Source: Bacteroidales bacterium (GTDB lineage Bacteria > Bacteroidota > Bacteroidia > Bacteroidales > UBA3824). Taken from it: a stretch of 33,155 nucleotides of DNA. The stretch spans positions 1 to 33,155 of the forward strand of contig JAFYFR010000004.1 of NCBI GenBank assembly GCA_017543645.1. Direction: 5' to 3'. The notes under the pieces are model-generated. The model was given only the letters and a program-made list of their open reading frames with translations. It was not told the origin of the DNA and made no database searches. A program made the position numbers and the translations under genes. How positions within the stretch are numbered: the stretch's first letter is position 1; every line of letters starts with the position of its first letter. Shown in pieces: positions 24,201-32,149 of the stretch.

Positions 24201-26375
24201 ATGAAACCTTTTGATTACATATTTAAATTGGTGTTGTTAATTGTGTTGCACCCTTTGTATCTTGCTGCTCAGAGCGATACCATGCAGATGTTTATTGATA
24301 CAGTAACTGTTTCTGGGCATACAAACAAAAGCGGTCAGGAAATTAGCAGAGGTGATTTTCTGCATACAACTTCTGCCGATGGCAACTATATTGAGCAGAT
24401 TGTTAAAATGCAACCGGGTGTCAGCTCTGTGTCGGAGCTATCCTCACAATACAATGTGCGCGGTGGCAGTTTCGACGAGAATCTTGTATATATAAACGGT
24501 GTGGAAATTTATCGTCCTCTTTTTGTGCGCAGCGGTGAACAGGAGGGCCTTTCGTTGGTTAATTCCGATCTTGCTGGCAAAGTTGAGTTCTCGTCAGGTG
24601 GATTCAGTACTGAGTATGGCGACAAACTTTCTTCAGTGCTTGACGTCTGGTACCGCCGTCCAAAATCAAAATCTGTTTCTTTTACGGCGGGACTGTTAGG
24701 ATGTTCGGCAGCGGGAGAAGGAATCTCCAAGAACGAAAAATTCGTGTGGCTTACTGGTGTAAGATACCGCACCTCTAAATATTTACTCAATTCTCTCGAA
24801 AAAACAGGTGAGTATAACCCTGTTTACGCTGATTGTCAGCTGTTTTCTTCGTATAAAATTTCTCCGGGATTCAATTTTTGGGCTTTGGGAATAATCTCAG
24901 CCAACAAGTATTCTTTTACACCAGAGAGCCAGTCGACATCGTTTGGAACATTGCAGGATGCGCTTCAAATGAACATCTATTATGCCGGAAGCGAAAAAGA
25001 CAGCTATTCGAGCGCGATGGGGGCTGCCGCTATTGAGTATTCCGACCGTCAGCGTATCAAAATGACTGTTACAGCAGCAGTGTATGCCCTCAAAGAGAAT
25101 GTGGGCTATGATATTGCGGCGGCTTACCTTCTTAGCAATCTCGATCGAAAGTTCGGACAGCCCGACAATACTGCTACCGACATTGGCGTGGGGGAGAGCC
25201 TTAGCCATGCACGCAATAACCTCAGAGCCCATATCGCAACGTTCAAATACAGCGGTGTCTATTTCGGAGCGTCAAACAAAGTAGGATGGGGCGCTCAATC
25301 GGTGCTTTACGATGTGGAAGGCTCTGTAAACGAATGGCAGACAATGGATTCTGCTGGGTATTTTGTTAATTCGTCAAAGTCGTTGGCAATGTACCGTTAT
25401 GCGGACAGAAGGACGGCTATGGCACGACCAGATTTTTCGGCATACCTGTACGACAAATACGAGTTTGAATTTTTGGATGTGAGCGTTTCTGCCAATGCTG
25501 GTGCAAGAGTCTGCTATTCAGATTTTTCGCAGAAGACTTCTGTGAGTCCGCGGCTTTCGTTCTTTATTGTGCCTAAGATGTTGGACAACTATACGTTCCG
25601 CGTGTCGGTGGGCAGATATGTGCAGCCGCTTACCTTCCGCGAAGTGATGAATTCCGACGGCACGGATCTTCTCTCACGGAGTCCGCAGAAATCTATCCAT
25701 GTTGTGGCGGGTGTCTACCACGATTTTTTGATGTGGGGACGGCCTTTTAAGATTACCACCGAGCTTTATTACAAAAAACTCTCCGACATAATGCCTTATT
25801 CAGTTGACAACGTTAAAATCACCTATTATGCCTCGCAACGAGCCGACGGTTATGCCGCCGGAGCTGACTTTAAGATTTATGGCGAGTTTGTCAAGGGATT
25901 GGATTCGTGGCTGAGCCTCTCTTTCCTTAAAACAGAGGAGGACATCAGAGACGACCGACATGGCTCTGTGCCGCGTCCTGAGGATAGAAGATTAGTATCA
26001 AGTTTAAATTTTCGTGATTTTTTTCCGAAATTTGACTTTCTCGGCATGAATATCGCAGTAGTGTATGCGGCACCTTTGCCGTTCGGACCTGAAAATTCGC
26101 CGAGATATATGGCGGTTTTCCGTTCAAAGCATTACTTGCGGACAGATTTCGGATTGGAAGCAGCATTGTGGAAAAAAAGGCTCAAGGCAGGGAAGTCTAT
26201 TAATATAGGTGTGGATATTTTCAACTTGTTTGATATAAAAAACACTGTTTCGTACAGCTGGGTAACGGTAGTGCCGTCGCAAGACAACGTCAGCGAAAAC
26301 GGATTTGCACAATACGCCGTACCCGACAGGCTTACGTCGAGACGAATAAATATTAAAATATCAGTAAAAATGTAG
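24201..26375 (+). CDS. TonB-dependent outer-membrane receptor
   Basis: 724 residues. The signal peptide is about MKPFDYIFKLVLLIVLHPLY (cut before QSDT). A TonB-box-like DTVTVSG (about 33-39) leads into the plug (NYIEQIVKMQPGVSSVSELS; YNVRGGSFDENLVYINGVEI, about 60-165). A 22-strand-type barrel follows, rich in alternating aromatic strands, ending in RRINIKISVKM rather than the canonical terminal Phe. The usual N-terminal carboxypeptidase-regulatory domain of SusC-type receptors is absent, and no SusD partner follows, so it is not a polysaccharide-utilisation receptor. It could import a metal chelate, vitamin or peptide; the substrate cannot be told. It is divergent from the polysaccharide operon across 95 bases. 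Confidence 0.88.
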   Translation: MKPFDYIFKLVLLIVLHPLYLAAQSDTMQMFIDTVTVSGHTNKSGQEISRGDFLHTTSADGNYIEQIVKMQPGVSSVSELSSQYNVRGGSFDENLVYINGVEIYRPLFVRSGEQEGLSLVNSDLAGKVEFSSGGFSTEYGDKLSSVLDVWYRRPKSKSVSFTAGLLGCSAAGEGISKNEKFVWLTGVRYRTSKYLLNSLEKTGEYNPVYADCQLFSSYKISPGFNFWALGIISANKYSFTPESQSTSFGTLQDALQMNIYYAGSEKDSYSSAMGAAAIEYSDRQRIKMTVTAAVYALKENVGYDIAAAYLLSNLDRKFGQPDNTATDIGVGESLSHARNNLRAHIATFKYSGVYFGASNKVGWGAQSVLYDVEGSVNEWQTMDSAGYFVNSSKSLAMYRYADRRTAMARPDFSAYLYDKYEFEFLDVSVSANAGARVCYSDFSQKTSVSPRLSFFIVPKMLDNYTFRVSVGRYVQPLTFREVMNSDGTDLLSRSPQKSIHVVAGVYHDFLMWGRPFKITTELYYKKLSDIMPYSVDNVKITYYASQRADGYAAGADFKIYGEFVKGLDSWLSLSFLKTEEDIRDDRHGSVPRPEDRRLVSSLNFRDFFPKFDFLGMNIAVVYAAPLPFGPENSPRYMAVFRSKHYLRTDFGLEAALWKKRLKAGKSINIGVDIFNLFDIKNTVSYSWVTVVPSQDNVSENGFAQYAVPDRLTSRRINIKISVKM

Positions 26376-26404
26376 GAAAAAAAAGCATATTTGAAAATTT
26401 TTCA

Positions 26405-26412
26405 TAAATTTG
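26405..26412 (+). promoter_or_regulatory. -7 promoter box (TAAATTTG) of the 26467 gene pair
   Basis: An exact match 54 bases before ATG 26467. No good -33 element at the expected distance. Confidence 0.5.
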
Positions 26413-26466
26413 TAACCTGCAAACAGACAACAAAACAGCAAACAGAATTTATTTATTGATTCAAAA

Positions 26467-27033
26467 ATGGTAGAAACAGAAGAAGTAAAAGAACGTCGTA
26501 GAAAGATCATCAACCAGATACGCGAATATTACACAGAGCGTCTTGGTAAATATACGCACCAGCGCATAAGCGAGGATTGGCATTTTTACGGACTCGGTTT
26601 TGTGCGTGACGAAATGACATACGTATTCGGATTCAATTCTGGATTTTTCCGCAAGGAGGACGTTCCGGGCAGAGCCTATAGTCATGTGGGTGTTAACGTG
26701 CTGGTACGAACCAACGGTTCCAATCCTCAGTTGCGAACCCAGTATCTGAAATTTTTCCGTCACCAGCTTGCCGGATGGACTACAAGTAACGAAGCCAGCT
26801 ACTCAACATTCAGAGGCGGAGTAGGAGTGGAGTTCCCCCATTACCGGTTGATAAGCACGTTTGCAACCGATGAGGAGATTATTCAGTACATCAAAAACGG
26901 AATTGACGGACTTGCCGAGCTTTATCATGTTATCGCAAAAAATCCCGACGGAATATTCGATAACGTTATGTGCATGATAGCTCCTGGTAACGAGTCGATT
27001 ATAGATCTTGCCCAAAAACAGATAGGGGGATAA
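26467..27033 (+). CDS. Conserved-looking 188-residue protein of unknown function
   Basis: 188 residues with no signal peptide and no membrane segment, so probably cytoplasmic. It opens with a charged helix (MVETEEVKERRRKIINQIRE). A compact alpha/beta-looking body follows, with aromatic clusters (DWHFYGLGFVRDEMTYVFGF), HVGVNVLVRTNG, and a helical end (IDGLAELYHVIAKNPDGIF). I recognise no domain. The next gene, a BatA-like membrane protein, starts 9 bases later, so the two are probably an operon and may work together at the inner membrane (inference). Confidence 0.8.
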   Translation: MVETEEVKERRRKIINQIREYYTERLGKYTHQRISEDWHFYGLGFVRDEMTYVFGFNSGFFRKEDVPGRAYSHVGVNVLVRTNGSNPQLRTQYLKFFRHQLAGWTTSNEASYSTFRGGVGVEFPHYRLISTFATDEEIIQYIKNGIDGLAELYHVIAKNPDGIFDNVMCMIAPGNESIIDLAQKQIGG

Positions 27034-27042
27034 GAGGTTAAA

Positions 27043-29100
27043 ATGTTTTTTCTCAATCCTATGTTTCTGTGGGCGGGATTTGCCGTTCTTATTCCGCCGA
27101 TAATACATCTGTTTAATTTTAGAAAATACAAAACCGTATATTTCAGCGATATACGGTTTCTTGAGAACATACGGCAGACCACTCAGCGCAAATCTGTGCT
27201 ACAGCAGATTTTGCTTATGGTTCTGCGTATGCTTGCTATAGCCGCGCTGGTTTTGGCTTTTGCCCAGCCGGTTATAAACACTGCTCCGTCATCGTCTTTG
27301 CAAAACCGTCAAGCTCCGCCTGTAATCTATTTAGACAATTCGTTTAGTATGCAGACTGGTGAGAATCAAGCTTCTGCTATTGAGACTGCCAAAAACAGAG
27401 CTCTCGAAATTGCCGACGCTTATCCTTCCGAAACAAAATTCCTTTTCATAACAAACGATTTTTCGCAAGAGCATTTCCGTTTGGTCAACGCATTGTCGAT
27501 AAGGGATTTTTTGCAGGATGTAACTGTTTCGCCATCGGTACGCACGCTTTCGGAGGTGATTGGAAAGGCAGAACAGAATCTCAACTTGCTTGATATACCT
27601 TCCGGCTCGCAGAAAAACATCTATTTGATTTCAGATTTTCAAAAGAATATCTGCGACTTTGATGCCGTTGTGGCCGACTCGCTTACAGAAATAAGCCTTG
27701 TGCCTATATCACAAACCGAAACAGCCAACATTGCCATCGATACTTGTATCTTTAACACACCATTGAGGCGCGTGGGTCAGCACGAGGATATAACAGTAGT
27801 GTTAAAGAATTATGGCACAAAACCTTGCAACAATATTCCACTGACATTGGTAGTTAACGGAAAACAAAAGAGCGCGCAATCGTTCAGCATTGCCCCGGGA
27901 GAGCGCAAGGAACTCAGCGTAAAATATGTTAACGAAACAAAGGAGTTTGTGCGAGGAGTGCTGGGAATCAACGATTTTCCCGTAGATTTCGACAACACTT
28001 TATATTTTTCATATCAGTTAGATACAATTGCCAAGGTGTTATTAATAGGTAACGGTGAGAGCAACAAGTATTTTTCGGCATTGTTGGGTAAAGATGCTGA
28101 TTTTGAATTGGATATTTGCACCGATATTAATAGGCAGGATATTTCTTTTAACAGTTATAAGACGGTGATACTAAATCAGATGACATCGATTCCACATCAT
28201 TTGGCGGCTGCAGTTCACTCGTTTGTTTCGGGTGGAGGCAACTTGATATTTGTGCCGTCGTTTTCGGGTAATATCAGCGACTACAATTATCTGCTCAATA
28301 TGTTGCAATGCAATTCTATAATTTCCAAGGACACAGTTAGTTGTCATGTCTCCAAAATCGACGTTACATCGCCGCTTCTGCGTACTGCTGTTAAGGATTT
28401 GAAAGAAAAAACCGACTTGCCCCTTATTACAAAGTATTTTAACTCAATGTCAAACGCTTACGCTGGCGAGGATATTATTGTGGAAACCGACTCTTATAAA
28501 AAAATGCTTACACATACCTCCTACAACAATGGTCATGTCTATGTCTTTTATTGTCCGTTGGATGCCAATTCGGGCAATTTTGTAACTCACAGGTTGTTTG
28601 TTCCGTTGATTTACAATGCCGCATCCACTTGCGGAGATGCATCTACACCTTATTCAGTGATAGGATCCAACAGTGGCATACGTAAAAAAATCGACAATTT
28701 TACCGATGGCTCAAAAATATATATCAAACAGAAGGACGACGGATACGGCATAATACCGCGCATCTCTGGTCCTGACGCTGGCAACAACTACATAGTGTTT
28801 GCTGAAAACGGAGTTACAAAAGCCGGATTTTATGATTTGGAAGTAAACGAAGTGGACATTGCCGCGTTGTCGTTCAACTATAGCCGCAGCGAATCGCAAT
28901 TGCAATACTACACAGCAGACGAAACAGCAGAAAAATTAGAGGCAAAATTGTTAAAGAAAGTTAATATTTTAGATGCCGCTGGCATATATTTTGCAGAAAA
29001 AGTTGTGCAAACAGCATCCTCAAAGCCTTTGTGGCGGTGGTTTGTGATGTTTGCACTGTTATTTTTGGTAACAGAAATTTTTTTTGAAAGAATTTTTTAA
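27043..29100 (+). CDS. BatA-domain / VWA-like inner-membrane protein
   Basis: 685 residues. It starts with the BatA N-terminal module: NPMFLWAGFAVLIPPIIHLF (membrane helix 1), FRKYKTVYFSDIRFLENIRQ, and helix 2 QILLMVLRMLAIAALVLAFA (about 55-75). A von Willebrand A-like part begins with IYLDNSFSM, giving a DxSxS metal site at residues 98-102. A long periplasmic beta-rich region follows (CARDB-like NYGTKPCNNIPLTLVVNGK near 260-300, then a glutamine-amidotransferase-like segment around 345-470). A C-terminal membrane helix (WRWFVMFALLFLVTEIFF) comes before the end. Bat proteins of Bacteroidota relate to aerotolerance, but this longer form is a different, uncharacterised class. A ribosome site AAGAGG precedes the ATG. 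No moxR-like ATPase is adjacent. Confidence 0.82.
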   Translation: MFFLNPMFLWAGFAVLIPPIIHLFNFRKYKTVYFSDIRFLENIRQTTQRKSVLQQILLMVLRMLAIAALVLAFAQPVINTAPSSSLQNRQAPPVIYLDNSFSMQTGENQASAIETAKNRALEIADAYPSETKFLFITNDFSQEHFRLVNALSIRDFLQDVTVSPSVRTLSEVIGKAEQNLNLLDIPSGSQKNIYLISDFQKNICDFDAVVADSLTEISLVPISQTETANIAIDTCIFNTPLRRVGQHEDITVVLKNYGTKPCNNIPLTLVVNGKQKSAQSFSIAPGERKELSVKYVNETKEFVRGVLGINDFPVDFDNTLYFSYQLDTIAKVLLIGNGESNKYFSALLGKDADFELDICTDINRQDISFNSYKTVILNQMTSIPHHLAAAVHSFVSGGGNLIFVPSFSGNISDYNYLLNMLQCNSIISKDTVSCHVSKIDVTSPLLRTAVKDLKEKTDLPLITKYFNSMSNAYAGEDIIVETDSYKKMLTHTSYNNGHVYVFYCPLDANSGNFVTHRLFVPLIYNAASTCGDASTPYSVIGSNSGIRKKIDNFTDGSKIYIKQKDDGYGIIPRISGPDAGNNYIVFAENGVTKAGFYDLEVNEVDIAALSFNYSRSESQLQYYTADETAEKLEAKLLKKVNILDAAGIYFAEKVVQTASSKPLWRWFVMFALLFLVTEIFFERIF

Positions 29101-29105
29101 AAAAA

Positions 29106-29136
29106 CTTGACATATAAAAAAAAAGTCGTACATTTA
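29106..29136 (+). promoter_or_regulatory. Promoter of the TM2/DUF2752 genes (CTTG-N19-TACATTTA)
   Basis: CTTG at 29106-29109 (part of CTTGACAT) and TACATTTA at 29129-29136 are spaced by 19 bases. The last base departs from TAnnTTTG. The leader is about 30 bases. Confidence 0.6.
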
Positions 29137-29172
29137 CACCGAAATTTATTAACAATTTAATTCAATATTATT

Positions 29173-29412
29173 ATGGCAGAAGAAAACGTACCTCAAGGAG
29201 CTGCTAAAGAGCCCCAATCGAAAATGATGATGATCTTAATTTGTTGGTTTATTGGATATTTAGGTATCCACCGTCTTATGATGGGTTACAAAAACTGGTG
29301 GATTCAGTTGATTACCTTCGGCGGTTGCGGTATCTGGACAATTTACGACTTGATTATGATCTTTACCGACAAGTTGCCTATGGCAGACGGCACACCTTTG
29401 AAAAAAGACTAA
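29173..29412 (+). CDS. TM2-domain small membrane protein
   Basis: 79 residues. A short polar N-terminus precedes the TM2 domain: helix 1 MMMILICWFIGYLGIHRLMM (about 18-38), the diagnostic GIHRLMMGYKNWW linker, and helix 2 (ITFGGCGIWTIYDLIMIF, about 47-64). A conserved DLIMIF/Asp segment and a cytoplasmic tail follow. TM2 proteins are inner-membrane proteins of poorly defined function. A strong terminator at 29442-29470 follows, then a DUF2752 gene, a neighbour pairing I recall from other Bacteroidota. Confidence 0.9.
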   Translation: MAEENVPQGAAKEPQSKMMMILICWFIGYLGIHRLMMGYKNWWIQLITFGGCGIWTIYDLIMIFTDKLPMADGTPLKKD

Positions 29413-29441
29413 AAATTCGTTTTTTTTAAAGAGAAAAAATT

Positions 29442-29470
29442 GGCTTCGGTTTTTTGCCGGAGCCTTTTTT
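29442..29470 (+). terminator. Terminator after the TM2 gene
   Basis: GGCTTCGG pairs with CCGGAGCC (one G-U) over a short T-rich loop and is followed by T6. It lies just before the DUF2752 start, so it should reduce read-through into that gene. Confidence 0.85.
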
Positions 29471-29475
29471 ATGTT

Positions 29476-29922
29476 ATGGAAAAGGTAATGCTATTTTTCA
29501 AGGCGATGTTTTCGCTTTCAAGGCAGGAGACCCCTGTGGTGTATAGATATGCGGCATTGTTGTTTCTCGATGTGTCGGCTATGTTGTGGTTTATGTTGTG
29601 CAGCCTGCCTACGGGGACTCCGCATTTTATTGTGTGTGTCGTAAAAAAACTCACAGGTTATCCGTGTCCGGCGTGCGGCACAACCCGTGGATTGAAATAT
29701 TTTTTCCATTTTATGCCGGTGGAAGCGTTTATGATGAATCCTCTTTCGGTGCTTACTGGGACGGCTATGATTATTCTGCTGTTTTGGTCAGTACGCGACC
29801 TTGTGATTCAAAAAACTACTTTGTTTAATTTTTTGCAGAAAAAAATCAAGTGGTATTATGTAGTCTTGATAATTGCGGGAGTGATTTGCAACGAGATTTG
29901 GAATATTCAGAAAGGATTATAA
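29476..29922 (+). CDS. DUF2752 membrane protein
   Basis: 148 residues from ATG 29476 (MEKVMLFFKAMF). The frame extends to 29440 but that part lies in the terminator. Motif GYPCPACGTTRGLKYFFHF (about residues 70-90) is the DUF2752 signature with its CPAC pair. Three membrane segments are visible: about 25-45 (AALLFLDVSAMLWFMLCSLP), about 97-118 (PLSVLTGTAMIILLFWSVRD) and about 127-142 (WYYVVLIIAGVICN). Function of the family is unknown. The Cys pair suggests metal or redox chemistry (inference). The stop is 6 bases from the end of a tRNA gene on the other strand; no terminator lies between. Confidence 0.88.
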   Translation: MEKVMLFFKAMFSLSRQETPVVYRYAALLFLDVSAMLWFMLCSLPTGTPHFIVCVVKKLTGYPCPACGTTRGLKYFFHFMPVEAFMMNPLSVLTGTAMIILLFWSVRDLVIQKTTLFNFLQKKIKWYYVVLIIAGVICNEIWNIQKGL

Positions 29923-29928
29923 AAAAAG

Positions 29929-30001
29929 AGCGGGAAACGAGACTCGGACTCGCGACCCCAACCTTGGCAAGGTTGTGCTCTACCAACTGAGCTATTCCCG
30001 C
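29929..30001 (-). tRNA. tRNA-Gly (GCC), copy 1
   Basis: 73 bases. A 7-bp acceptor stem (GCGGGAA/TTCCCGC), D arm GCTC-AGTTGGTA-GAGC, and anticodon arm CAACC-TTGCCAA-GGTTG with anticodon GCC are all present. The T stem is GCGAG/CTCGT. The T loop reads TCCGAGT, so base 55 is C, not the usual T. CCA is not encoded. Identical to copies at 30039 and 30256. Confidence 0.93.
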
Positions 30002-30038
30002 ATCATTTAAAAAAAATGAAAAATATGGAGAAAAATTG

Positions 30039-30111
30039 AGCGGGAAACGAGACTCGGACTCGCGACCCCAACCTTGGCAAGGTTGTGCTCTACCAACTGA
30101 GCTATTCCCGC
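30039..30111 (-). tRNA. tRNA-Gly (GCC), copy 2
   Basis: 73 bases, identical to copies 1 and 3 including the T loop TCCGAGT with C at position 55. It is separated from copy 1 by 37 A-rich bases and from the tRNA-Leu by 26 bases. Confidence 0.93.
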
Positions 30112-30137
30112 AAAATAAATATTTCAAAAAACTTTTG

Positions 30138-30223
30138 TACCCGAGACCGGCATCGAACCGGTACTGCCATTTCTGGCAACGGGATTTTAAGTCCCGCGCG
30201 TCTACCAATTCCGCCACCCGGGC
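30138..30223 (-). tRNA. tRNA-Leu (TAA)
   Basis: 86 bases with a long variable arm (TTGCCAGAAATGGCAGT) as expected for a class II tRNA. Anticodon arm CGGGA-CTTAAAA-TCCCG has anticodon TAA. The T loop is canonical (TTCGATG), unlike its glycine neighbours. The acceptor stem ends in a G1-U72 pair followed by A73. CCA not encoded. Confidence 0.92.
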
Positions 30224-30255
30224 TATCCACGATAAACGTTATTTATCTGAAAAAG

Positions 30256-30328
30256 AGCGGGAAACGAGACTCGGACTCGCGACCCCAACCTTGGCAAGGT
30301 TGTGCTCTACCAACTGAGCTATTCCCGC
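30256..30328 (-). tRNA. tRNA-Gly (GCC), copy 3 (first in the transcript)
   Basis: 73 bases, identical to copies 1 and 2 with C at position 55. It comes first after the promoter at 30365-30395. Order of transcription is Gly, Leu, Gly, Gly. Confidence 0.93.
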
Positions 30329-30364
30329 ATTATGTTAAAGAACTTGGTTTTCTCAAACGCGGTG

Positions 30365-30395
30365 CAAAGATAGAACTCATTTTCGTATCTACAAA
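30365..30395 (-). promoter_or_regulatory. Promoter of the tRNA array (TTTG-N19-TATCTTTG)
   Basis: TTTG (30392-30395) and TATCTTTG (30365-30372) on the minus strand are spaced by 19 bases, a full consensus. They lie between proS and the first tRNA, so the array can be transcribed independently of proS. Confidence 0.8.
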
Positions 30396-30453
30396 CTTTT
30401 GCAGCTGTTTTTTTGAAACTTTTTTTACAAAATTCTTTAACATTTTTATTTTC

Positions 30454-30467
30454 AGGTATTAATACCT
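30454..30467. other. 14-base perfect palindrome between proS and the tRNA promoter
   Basis: AGGTATTAATACCT is its own reverse complement. It lies 10 bases past the proS stop. On the plus strand it is followed by AAAC then T8. It has no loop, so it is poor as a terminator and could instead be a protein-binding site. Confidence 0.4.
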
Positions 30468-30477
30468 AAACTTTTTT

Positions 30478-31950
30478 TTAATACGAACGGGCAAACACCA
30501 CGCGCTGTTTTGAGGGCTTGCCTGAAATCATATCCACGCCGTCTTCCAAGGGGTTGTTTAACGGAATGCAGCGTATTGTGGCTTTGGTTTCCTCTTTGAT
30601 GCGTGCCTCGGTTTCCTCAGTGCCGTCCCAAGGTGCGTAAACAAAGCCGCCTTTTTCGATAAGAGCCTTAAACTCGTCGTAGGTGTCGGCCTTGTAGGTG
30701 TGCTCCTCGCGGAATTTGAGGGCTTTTTGGAACATATTTTTCTGAATATCGTCCAAAAGTTTTACGATGTAATCCTCAATGCCATTGATAGATACCGACG
30801 ATTTTTCTAATGTATCGCGGCGGAAAACCTCAATTGTGCCATTCTCAACGTCGCGCATACCAATAGCAAGACGAACAGGAATGCCTTGGAGTTCGTATTG
30901 AGCAAACTTCCATCCAGGTTTGTTTTGGTCGCTGTCGTCGATTTTCACCTCTAAACCTTTGGCTTTGAGGGCTTTGATTATTGGGTCAACTTTTTCGCTG
31001 ATGGCGGCAAGATCTTCGGCTTTTTTGAAAATCGGAACTATAACCACGTGAATAGGAGCAAGTTTGGGAGGAAGCACAAGACCGTTGTCGTCGCTGTGAG
31101 TCATTATCAACGCACCCATAAGACGTGTAGAAACGCCCCACGATGTAGCCCAAACGGTTTCTTGTTTGCCCTCTTTGTTGAGAAATTTAACGTCGAAAGC
31201 CTTAGCAAAATTCTGTCCGAGGAAGTGCGATGTGCCTGCCTGCAAAGCCTTGCCGTCTTGCATCATAGCCTCAATACAGAAAGTCTCTAACGCACCTGCA
31301 AAACGCTCGGTGGGAGTTTTTACACCTTTTAATACAGGAATTGCAAGGAAGTTTTCGCAAAAATCGGCATAAACGTTGAGCATACGTGTAGCCTCTTCCA
31401 AAGCCTCTTCTTTGGTGGCGTGAGCGGTGTGTCCCTCCTGCCAAAGAAATTCGGCGGTGCGGAGAAAAAGACGTGTGCGCATCTCCCAACGAACCACATT
31501 TGCCCATTGGTTAACGAGAATCGGGAGGTCGCGGTAAGAGCGAATCCAATTTTTGTATGTGTTCCAAATAATGGTTTCGGAAGTGGGACGAACAATAAGT
31601 TCCTCTTCGAGTTTTGCGTTTTCATCTACCACGATGTCTTTGCCGTCGTCGGAATTCTTTAAGCGATAATGAGTTACCACAGCGCACTCTTTGGCAAAGC
31701 CTTTTACGTGTTCGGCCTCACGGCTAAAAAACGATTTTGGGATAAAAATAGGGAAATAAGCGTTTTTGTGACCCGTTGCCTTAAACATACGGTCGAGTTC
31801 GTCGTGCATTTTTTCCCAAATAGAATAACCGTAGGGCTTGATTACCATACAGCCCCTAACAGCGGAGTTTTCCGCCAAGTCGGCATTGATTACCAAATCG
31901 TTGTACCATTTTGAGTAATCGTCTGCTCGTTTTGTTACAAAATCAGCCAT
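30478..31950 (-). CDS. proS: Prolyl-tRNA synthetase, type 3 (archaeal/eukaryotic-like)
   Basis: 490 residues. The class II catalytic core lacks the inserted editing domain of the bacterial-type enzyme. Motif 1 region: [20 protein letters not shown]. Motif 2 region: [20 protein letters not shown] and [20 protein letters not shown]. Motif 3 is near [19 protein letters not shown]. The anticodon-binding domain follows (about 280-395: [20 protein letters not shown]), and the protein ends in RVVFARSY, the C-terminal Tyr typical of type 3. It attaches proline to tRNA-Pro. Without the insertion it probably lacks cis editing of Ala-tRNA-Pro. No clear TAnnTTTG was found in the 199-base gap upstream. 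Confidence 0.96.
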   Translation of the reverse strand: MADFVTKRADDYSKWYNDLVINADLAENSAVRGCMVIKPYGYSIWEKMHDELDRMFKATGHKNAYFPIFIPKSFFSREAEHVKGFAKECAVVTHYRLKNSDDGKDIVVDENAKLEEELIVRPTSETIIWNTYKNWIRSYRDLPILVNQWANVVRWEMRTRLFLRTAEFLWQEGHTAHATKEEALEEATRMLNVYADFCENFLAIPVLKGVKTPTERFAGALETFCIEAMMQDGKALQAGTSHFLGQNFAKAFDVKFLNKEGKQETVWATSWGVSTRLMGALIMTHSDDNGLVLPPKLAPIHVVIVPIFKKAEDLAAISEKVDPIIKALKAKGLEVKIDDSDQNKPGWKFAQYELQGIPVRLAIGMRDVENGTIEVFRRDTLEKSSVSINGIEDYIVKLLDDIQKNMFQKALKFREEHTYKADTYDEFKALIEKGGFVYAPWDGTEETEARIKEETKATIRCIPLNNPLEDGVDMISGKPSKQRVVFARSY

Positions 31951-32149
31951 CTGTATACTGTTTTTTTAATAAATTCCGTAATAAAATTTTCAGATTACAA
32001 AGGAAAACATTATTTTTGACATTTGGATTATGCTTGTTAACTTTTTTTAGCATCAGGCGGATTCATTTTAATTTTTATTCGCCAACAATTATAGCAAATA
32101 TTTCGATATAATGATTAAAAGATGTCTAACCCGATAAAAATTTAAGACT

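Noticed and set aside
29929..30328. CRISPR-like reading of the three near-identical 73-base units
   Set aside because: The repeats are complete tRNA-Gly genes with all arms, and the spacing is irregular and includes a tRNA-Leu.
29846..30462. Coding frames over the tRNA region on both strands
   Set aside because: They translate the tRNA genes (the repeated GRESESRF-type peptide is tRNA-Gly read in frame); the RNA structures explain the sequence.
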